Shown here piece after piece: positions 6,261 through 10,058 of a DNA stretch of 10,058 bases. The DNA is taken from the NCBI GenBank assembly GCA_003168295.1, contig PMST01000642.1, positions 14,731 through 24,788 of the forward strand. The letters are read 5' to 3'. The notes below the pieces were generated by a model. The model ran no database searches, was not told the origin of the DNA, and saw nothing but the letters and a program-made list of their open reading frames with translations. Within the stretch, counting starts at the first letter, position 1, and the number at the start of each line of letters is the position of its first letter. Both the position numbers and the translations under genes were made by a program. The stretch is from Actinomycetota bacterium (GTDB lineage Bacteria > Actinomycetota > Actinomycetes > Streptosporangiales > Streptosporangiaceae).

Positions 6261-7718
6261 ATGCGACAGCTGAGCATGCAGATCGGGGCCGAACGACGCC
6301 GGGGAACTGCCACGTTCGAATCGATCGATCCGTATACCGGCGAGCCGTGGGCCGTGGTGCCCGAGGCGACTAAGGCCGACGTCGAGGACGCGGTCGCGGC
6401 CGCGCGCGCCGCGTTCGACGGCGAGTGGGGCGCCCTGACCGGCACCGCGCGCGGGCGGCTGCTGCACCGGCTGGGCGAGGTGATCGCCGAGTCCGCCGAC
6501 GATCTCGCGATCGCCGAGACGCGGGACAACGGCAAGCTGCTGCGCGAGATGGGCGGCCAGGTTCGCGGCCTGCCGGCCTGGTACGACTACTACGCCGGGC
6601 TCGCCGACAAGATCGACGGCCGGGTCGTGGATACCGGCCGGGGCGATTTCTTCGGGTTCGTGTCACGGGAGCCGGTCGGCGTCGTCGCCTCGATCCTGCC
6701 GTGGAACTCGCCGCTGCTGCTGCTCACCTTCAAGCTCGCTCCGGCGCTGGCCGCCGGTTGCACGATGATCGCCAAGCCTTCGGAGCAGGCTCCGGTGTCG
6801 ATCCTGCTGCTGGCCGAGCTCTTCGAGAAGGCAGGCTTCCCGCCCGGCGTCTTCAACACCGTCAGCGGTGCCTCCCGGCAGGTGGGTGAGTGGCTGGTCG
6901 CTCACCCGGGCGTCGATCACGTCTCGTTCACCGGTTCGGAGGCCACCGGCGCCGCGGTGGCCCAGGCGGCCGCGGGCCACCTCGCCCCGGCCACCCTCGA
7001 GCTCGGCGGCAAGTCCGCGAACATCGTGTTCCCAGACGCGGACCTGGCCGCGGCGGCGAACGGCCTGGTGGCCGGGATCTTCGCCGCGGCCGGGCAGACG
7101 TGCATCGCCGGCTCCCGCGGCCTGATCCACGAGGACGTCTACGACGAGATCCTCGAGCGGGTCGCCGAGCGCGCCACCAGGATCGTGATGGGTGACCCGC
7201 GGCAGCCGGGCACCGAGATGGGCCCGATCTGCTTCCCCGGCCAGCTGCAGAAGATCCAGAAATTCGTGCAGGAAGCCAGGGACTCCGGGGCCCGGATCGT
7301 CACCGGCGGCGACGACCGGGACCTGGGCGGGCTGTTCTTCGCCCCCACGATCATCGCGGACGTCACCAACGACTCGCCGGTCTGCCAGGAGGAGATCTTC
7401 GGCCCGGTGCTGAGCATGCTCCGGTTCAAAGACGAGGAAGAGGCGGTGGCGCTGGCCAACGACTCGCGCTACGGGCTGGCGGCCGGCCTGTGGACGCGGG
7501 ACATCCAGCGCGTCTTCCGGATGACCAAGAAGCTGCGGGTGGGCACGGTGTGGGTTAATGCTTACCGGACGCTGAACTTCGCCATGCCGTTCGGCGGGGT
7601 CAAGGCGTCGGGCTTCGGCCGTGAAAACGGCAGTGAGGGATTGCACGAGTACCTTCGGGACAAGGCGGTGTGGATCGAGACGACCGGAGGCACCCGCGAC
7701 CCCTTCGTCCTCGGCTGA
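6261..7718 (+). CDS. NAD(P)-dependent aldehyde dehydrogenase
   Basis: A 485-residue protein of the standard soluble aldehyde dehydrogenase length, oxidising an aldehyde to the carboxylic acid. Motifs in order: PWNSPLLLL with the oxyanion Asn (about 149), AKPSE with the cofactor Lys (172), FTGSEATG nucleotide loop (224-230), general-base Glu in LELGGKS (247), nucleophile Cys in GQTCIAGSR (281), EEIFGPV (378-383), and the C-terminal PFGGVKASGFGRE. All catalytic residues are present, so it should be active. The sequence is closest in style to the broad betaine/aromatic aldehyde group, but the substrate cannot be told. An ATG at 6261 is preceded by GGGAG at 6248-6252; a GTG one codon earlier is an equal alternative. 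It is divergent from the malic enzyme and is followed by a hairpin and a gene remnant, so it is probably monocistronic. Confidence 0.93.
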   Translation: MRQLSMQIGAERRRGTATFESIDPYTGEPWAVVPEATKADVEDAVAAARAAFDGEWGALTGTARGRLLHRLGEVIAESADDLAIAETRDNGKLLREMGGQVRGLPAWYDYYAGLADKIDGRVVDTGRGDFFGFVSREPVGVVASILPWNSPLLLLTFKLAPALAAGCTMIAKPSEQAPVSILLLAELFEKAGFPPGVFNTVSGASRQVGEWLVAHPGVDHVSFTGSEATGAAVAQAAAGHLAPATLELGGKSANIVFPDADLAAAANGLVAGIFAAAGQTCIAGSRGLIHEDVYDEILERVAERATRIVMGDPRQPGTEMGPICFPGQLQKIQKFVQEARDSGARIVTGGDDRDLGGLFFAPTIIADVTNDSPVCQEEIFGPVLSMLRFKDEEEAVALANDSRYGLAAGLWTRDIQRVFRMTKKLRVGTVWVNAYRTLNFAMPFGGVKASGFGRENGSEGLHEYLRDKAVWIETTGGTRDPFVLG

Positions 7719-7719
7719 C

Positions 7720-7751
7720 CCGGCGGCTGACGGGCCTCTCCCGCTCGCCGG
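7720..7751 (+). terminator. GC-rich hairpin just after the aldehyde dehydrogenase stop
   Basis: Outer arms CCGGCG (7720-7725) and CGCCGG (7746-7751) enclose an inner pair CGGG (7731-7734) and CCCG (7740-7743) with a 5-base loop. It begins 2 bases after the TGA. No T-tract follows, as is common for actinomycete terminators. Confidence 0.35.
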
Positions 7752-7753
7752 CA

Positions 7754-7858
7754 TCACACTGGTCTCGGTCGACGAGCCAGCGAGGCATCCAGATCGCTGA
7801 CGGGCACCTTCAGATGGTGAATCCCCTGCAGGGGCGGCAGACGGTCGTCATCGGTCAT
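7754..7858 (-). pseudogene. VOC/glyoxalase-family gene, N-terminal remnant
   Basis: On the minus strand an ATG at 7858, with GGAAGG 9 bases upstream, opens 34 codons reading MTDDDRLPPLQGIHHLKVPVSDLDASLA before drifting into RRPRPV and a stop. The block GIHHLKVPVSDLDASLA is the first strand and helix of vicinal-oxygen-chelate (glyoxalase/bleomycin resistance) proteins. In these a His early in strand 1 binds metal and the helix goes on as W/FYxxxLG. Here the homology stops abruptly after Ala28 and nothing in the 35 bases before the aldehyde dehydrogenase stop restores it. The start and ribosome binding site look intact but about 100 residues are missing, so this is a 3'-deleted gene. The family call rests on a short stretch. 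Confidence 0.55.
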
Positions 7859-8042
7859 GCGGGGCATCCTTCCTGGCTCCTGACGCGCTTACCCCAGCCC
7901 GGTGAGGCGTTTTACCTGGCGCCTCGGGCAGGAACGCTAGCTGACGTGGCAGAGTAGGCTCATCGCGGCCCGACGGCAACGGGGGACGCAGCGCGCATGC
8001 AGCGTTAGTCCAAGCCGTTGTTCCTTCTGCGCAAGGTTGGTC
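7859..8042. other. Intergenic region upstream of the MgtE-N/CBS gene
   Basis: This stretch holds no convincing coding frame. It contains the octamer at 7934-7941 and, further right, GAGTAGGCTC (7952-7961) followed by GGCAACGGGGGACGC. It should contain the promoter and 5' leader of the metal-transport gene pair, but I cannot place a promoter. Confidence 0.4.
7934..7941 (-). promoter_or_regulatory. Third copy of octamer GCTAGCGT
   Basis: The minus strand reads GCTAGCGT 75 bases upstream of the VOC remnant start, in the same orientation as the copies before dodecin and malic enzyme. The ATGGTGAG companion is absent. It also lies 101 bases upstream of the MgtE-N/CBS gene on the other strand, so either gene could be its target. 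Confidence 0.25.
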
Positions 8043-9377
8043 ATGGTATTTCAGTCTCCGTCCGCCGCGCTGCGGCACCGGTACGAACGGCGTTCGCGGC
8101 GCCTGGAACTGGCCAGGGAAATCCGTGAATCCCTGGTGTCGCTAGCTGGGCTGCTGGGACGCTCGGTGCGGAACAGCGGCGGTGAGGTGATCGGCAAGGT
8201 CGTGGATCTCATCGTCCGGTGGGATACCGACGAGCCGTACCCGCCGCTGTCGGGCGTCGTGGTCAAGGTCGGCGCGCGTCGCGCGTACGTGCCCGCGAGC
8301 GCGGTCGCCGCGGTACACCAGCGGGAGGTGATCCTGGCGACCGCCCGGCTGAGCCTGCGCGATTTTGTGGCCAGGGAAGGGGAAACGGCCCTGGCCAGCG
8401 GGGTACTCGACCATCAGCTGGTAGATATCGACGGGGCCCGCGTGGTGCGGGCGGCGGATCTGTACCTGGCCACCATCGGCGCGGAGGTCCGGCTGGTCGG
8501 GGTCGACGTCGGCTTCGGGTCGTTGGTGCGCAGGCTAGGCCCGGCTCGCTGGCGTACCCGTCCCACCCCGGAGGCGGTGATCGACTGGGCGTCGGTGCAT
8601 TCCTTCGGGCCCGATGAGAGCGAGGGCGGGGCACGGCTGGCCCGTCACCGCGGCGAGCTGAACACCCTGCGGCCCGCGGAGCTGGCCGACCTGCTGGAAG
8701 ACCTCGGCCGCCGGGAACGGCACGAGCTGCTGGACCTGGTCGAGCCGGAGACCGCGGCGGACGCGCTGGAAGAGATGGACCCGAAGGAACTCCACCAGCT
8801 GCTGGCGGAAACCGACATCGGAAAGGCCGCCCGTCTGGTCGCCCGGATGGAGCCCGACGAAGCCGCCGACGCGCTGCGCGACCTCAGCGAGGAGGACCGG
8901 TCAGCGCTGCTGGCCGCGCTGCCGGCCAAGGACGCCGCGGCGCTCCGGTCGGTGCTGGAGTTCCCGGCCGATTCCGCCGGCGGGGCGATGACCACCGTCC
9001 TGGTGCTCGCTCACCCCGAGGATACGGTCGCCGACGTGCGGCATCGCCTGATCGGGCAGGCCGAGCACGTGGTGGACCTGGACGCGATCATCGTGGTAGA
9101 CGGCGAGGGGCGGCTGGTCGATGACATCACGCTCGTCGAGCTGCTGCTGGCCGAACCCGATACCCGGCTGGCCGACCTGATCGGCCCGCCGTGGCCGGTC
9201 ACCGTCACCACCGAGGCGGACGTGCGCGAGGTGGCGGACCGCATGATCGACGCTCGGCGGCTGTCGGTCGTGGTGCTGGACGAGGCGGACCGGCCGCTGG
9301 GCCGGATCCTGGCCGATGACGTGCTGGACGCGGTGATCAGCGGGCACCGCCGGTGGCAGTTCCCCCGAACGCGCTGA
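8043..9377 (+). CDS. Soluble PRC-barrel / MgtE N-terminal domain / CBS-pair protein, probable metal-sensing regulator
   Basis: A 444-residue protein with no membrane segment. Residues 36-100 (LLGRSVRNSGGEVIGKVVDLIV to YVPASAVAAV) look like a PRC-barrel module. Residues 112-165 (ALASGVLDHQLVDIDGARVVRAADL) look like a second. Residues 205-308 carry the MgtE N-terminal superhelix, with repeated L-x-E/D-L helices such as LRPAELADLLEDLGRRE and MEPDEAADALRDL. The linker PADSAGGAMT (308-317) matches the PEDSAGxxMT junction of MgtE, and two CBS domains cover about 313-434. In MgtE the N and CBS domains bind cytosolic Mg2+ and gate the channel; here the channel domain is absent and the next gene, 34 bases on, is an NRAMP-type transporter. 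A sensor or partner role for that transporter is inferred. ATG 8043 has AAGG 6 bases upstream and is preferred over a TTG at 8037. Confidence 0.88.
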   Translation: MVFQSPSAALRHRYERRSRRLELAREIRESLVSLAGLLGRSVRNSGGEVIGKVVDLIVRWDTDEPYPPLSGVVVKVGARRAYVPASAVAAVHQREVILATARLSLRDFVAREGETALASGVLDHQLVDIDGARVVRAADLYLATIGAEVRLVGVDVGFGSLVRRLGPARWRTRPTPEAVIDWASVHSFGPDESEGGARLARHRGELNTLRPAELADLLEDLGRRERHELLDLVEPETAADALEEMDPKELHQLLAETDIGKAARLVARMEPDEAADALRDLSEEDRSALLAALPAKDAAALRSVLEFPADSAGGAMTTVLVLAHPEDTVADVRHRLIGQAEHVVDLDAIIVVDGEGRLVDDITLVELLLAEPDTRLADLIGPPWPVTVTTEADVREVADRMIDARRLSVVVLDEADRPLGRILADDVLDAVISGHRRWQFPRTR

Positions 9378-9411
9378 TTCCCAGCCAGATCGGAAAGGGC
9401 TGCGAGCTGAG

Positions 9412-10058
9412 ATGGCACCACCCACGACCCCAGAGCAGGCTGCGGCCAGCGAACGGGAATCACCGTCCTTCCCGGTACGGCCACGGCGGCGCCGCTGGTG
9501 GAAGCGCGCGCTGCTCGCGGTGGCATTCGCCGGCCCCGGCCTGATCGCCGCGAACGCGGGCAACGACGCCGGCGGCATCGCCACCTACGCCTCAGCCGGG
9601 GCGCAGTTCGGTTATCAGACCCTGTTCCTGATGGTGCTGATCACCGTGGCGCTGGTGGTGGTGCAGGAAATGTGCGCCCGCCTGGGCGCCTTCACCGGCG
9701 AAGGGCTCGGCGCGCTGATCCGCGAGCAGTTCTCCCTGCGCGTGACGGCGTTCGCGCTGCTGGCCTTCCTGGTCGCCAATGTCGGGCTGGTCGTGTCAGA
9801 ATTCGCCGGCATCGCCGCCGCGCTTGAACTGGTCGGCGTCAGCAAGTACATATCGATCCCGGTCGCGGCGGCAGTGATCTGGGCGCTGGTGGTGTACGGC
9901 TCCTACCGGTACGCCGAGAAGGTCTTTCTCATCTTGTCCCTGGCGTTCCTGGCCTACCCCATCGCCGCTATCCTGGCCCACCCCAACCTGACCCAGGCGG
10001 GCAGCGATCTCATCTGGGCGCACTTCACCGACAGCAAGGCGTTCCTCCTGCTGGCCGT
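9412..10058 (+). CDS. NRAMP-superfamily divalent metal transporter with DAGG in place of DPGN (5' part, runs off window)
   Basis: The frame is open from ATG 9412 to the window edge (215 codons). A basic cytosolic N-terminus (RPRRRRWWKR) precedes TM1, then further membrane segments at about residues 70-87, 112-130, 147-162 and 172-190. TM1 reads GPGLIAANAGNDAGGIATYASAGAQ in two halves around residues 41-65. It aligns without gaps to NRAMP TM1, so D52-A53-G54-G55 stands for the canonical DPGN. The Asp metal ligand is kept, and the Asn and Pro are lost. Downstream VQEMCARLGAFTGEGLGALIR matches the NRAMP Q-x-x-x-A-R-L-G-x-x-T-G-x-x-L block. GGAAAGGG at 9392-9399 is 12 bases from the ATG, a little far. 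TM6 with the second metal motif lies beyond the edge, so ion choice (Mn, Mg or other) is open. Probably co-transcribed with the preceding sensor-like gene. Confidence 0.88.
   Translation, partial: MAPPTTPEQAAASERESPSFPVRPRRRRWWKRALLAVAFAGPGLIAANAGNDAGGIATYASAGAQFGYQTLFLMVLITVALVVVQEMCARLGAFTGEGLGALIREQFSLRVTAFALLAFLVANVGLVVSEFAGIAAALELVGVSKYISIPVAAAVIWALVVYGSYRYAEKVFLILSLAFLAYPIAAILAHPNLTQAGSDLIWAHFTDSKAFLLLA

Noticed and set aside
6663..7757. 364-codon minus-strand frame opposite the aldehyde dehydrogenase
   Set aside because: Antisense to an intact enzyme with all catalytic motifs; no domain visible in it.
7952..8030. Possible yybP-ykoY-type manganese riboswitch ahead of the metal-transport pair (GAGTAGGCTC followed by GGCAACGGGG)
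   Set aside because: The GAGTAG resembles the conserved GGGGAGUAGC loop and the context fits, but I cannot fold the expected helices around it by eye. An Infernal search with RF00080 would settle it; a significant hit would revive the idea.
7848..8078. 76-codon minus-strand frame spanning the gap and the start of the MgtE-N/CBS gene
   Set aside because: It overlaps both the VOC remnant and a well-supported gene start, and its product has no family features.

Overview
The window is GC-rich, with strong third-position GC, GTG starts and tightly packed genes. This is typical of a high-GC actinomycete. No taxonomic marker gene is present, so the assignment rests on composition and gene style only. 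I see no RNA genes, CRISPR array, insertion sequence or phage gene.

Left part (1-3925) is an acyl-CoA catabolic region that has been damaged. It opens with the last 26 codons of what looks like a CaiB-type CoA-transferase. This is coupled by a 4-base overlap to a two-hotdog hydratase of the mesaconyl-CoA/itaconyl-CoA hydratase type (78-950). Facing it on the minus strand is a broken hydantoinase B/acetone-carboxylase-like gene (956-1907). It has lost its N-terminus and a large central part, and the two surviving pieces are out of frame. Its truncated 5' end abuts, head to head, an NDP-forming acyl-CoA synthetase that lacks the first half of its CoA-binding domain (about 1909-3147). The shared promoter region appears to have been deleted together with both gene starts. 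A short-chain dehydrogenase (SDR) overlaps the end of the synthetase by 8 bases. It keeps its nucleotide-binding motif but lacks the catalytic Asn, Tyr and Lys.

Middle part (3949-7718): on the minus strand lie a dodecin-family protein without the usual flavin-stacking tryptophan and a complete NAD-type malic enzyme. Divergent from the malic enzyme is a complete NAD(P)-aldehyde dehydrogenase. The octamer GCTAGCGT occurs about 100 bases upstream of both minus-strand starts. A third copy lies upstream of a decayed VOC/glyoxalase start (7754-7858) in the next gap.

Right part (8043-10058) holds a probable metal-ion homeostasis pair. One gene encodes a soluble protein with two PRC-barrel-like modules, an MgtE-type N-terminal superhelix and two CBS domains, but no membrane channel. 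It is followed 34 bases later by an NRAMP-superfamily transporter, cut off by the window edge, whose canonical DPGN metal site reads DAGG. The pair looks like an MgtE-style metal sensor separated from its channel and placed beside a different transporter. This is the most interesting functional unit here. The three truncated genes in one 10 kb window mean either local genome decay or assembly error, and raw reads should decide.
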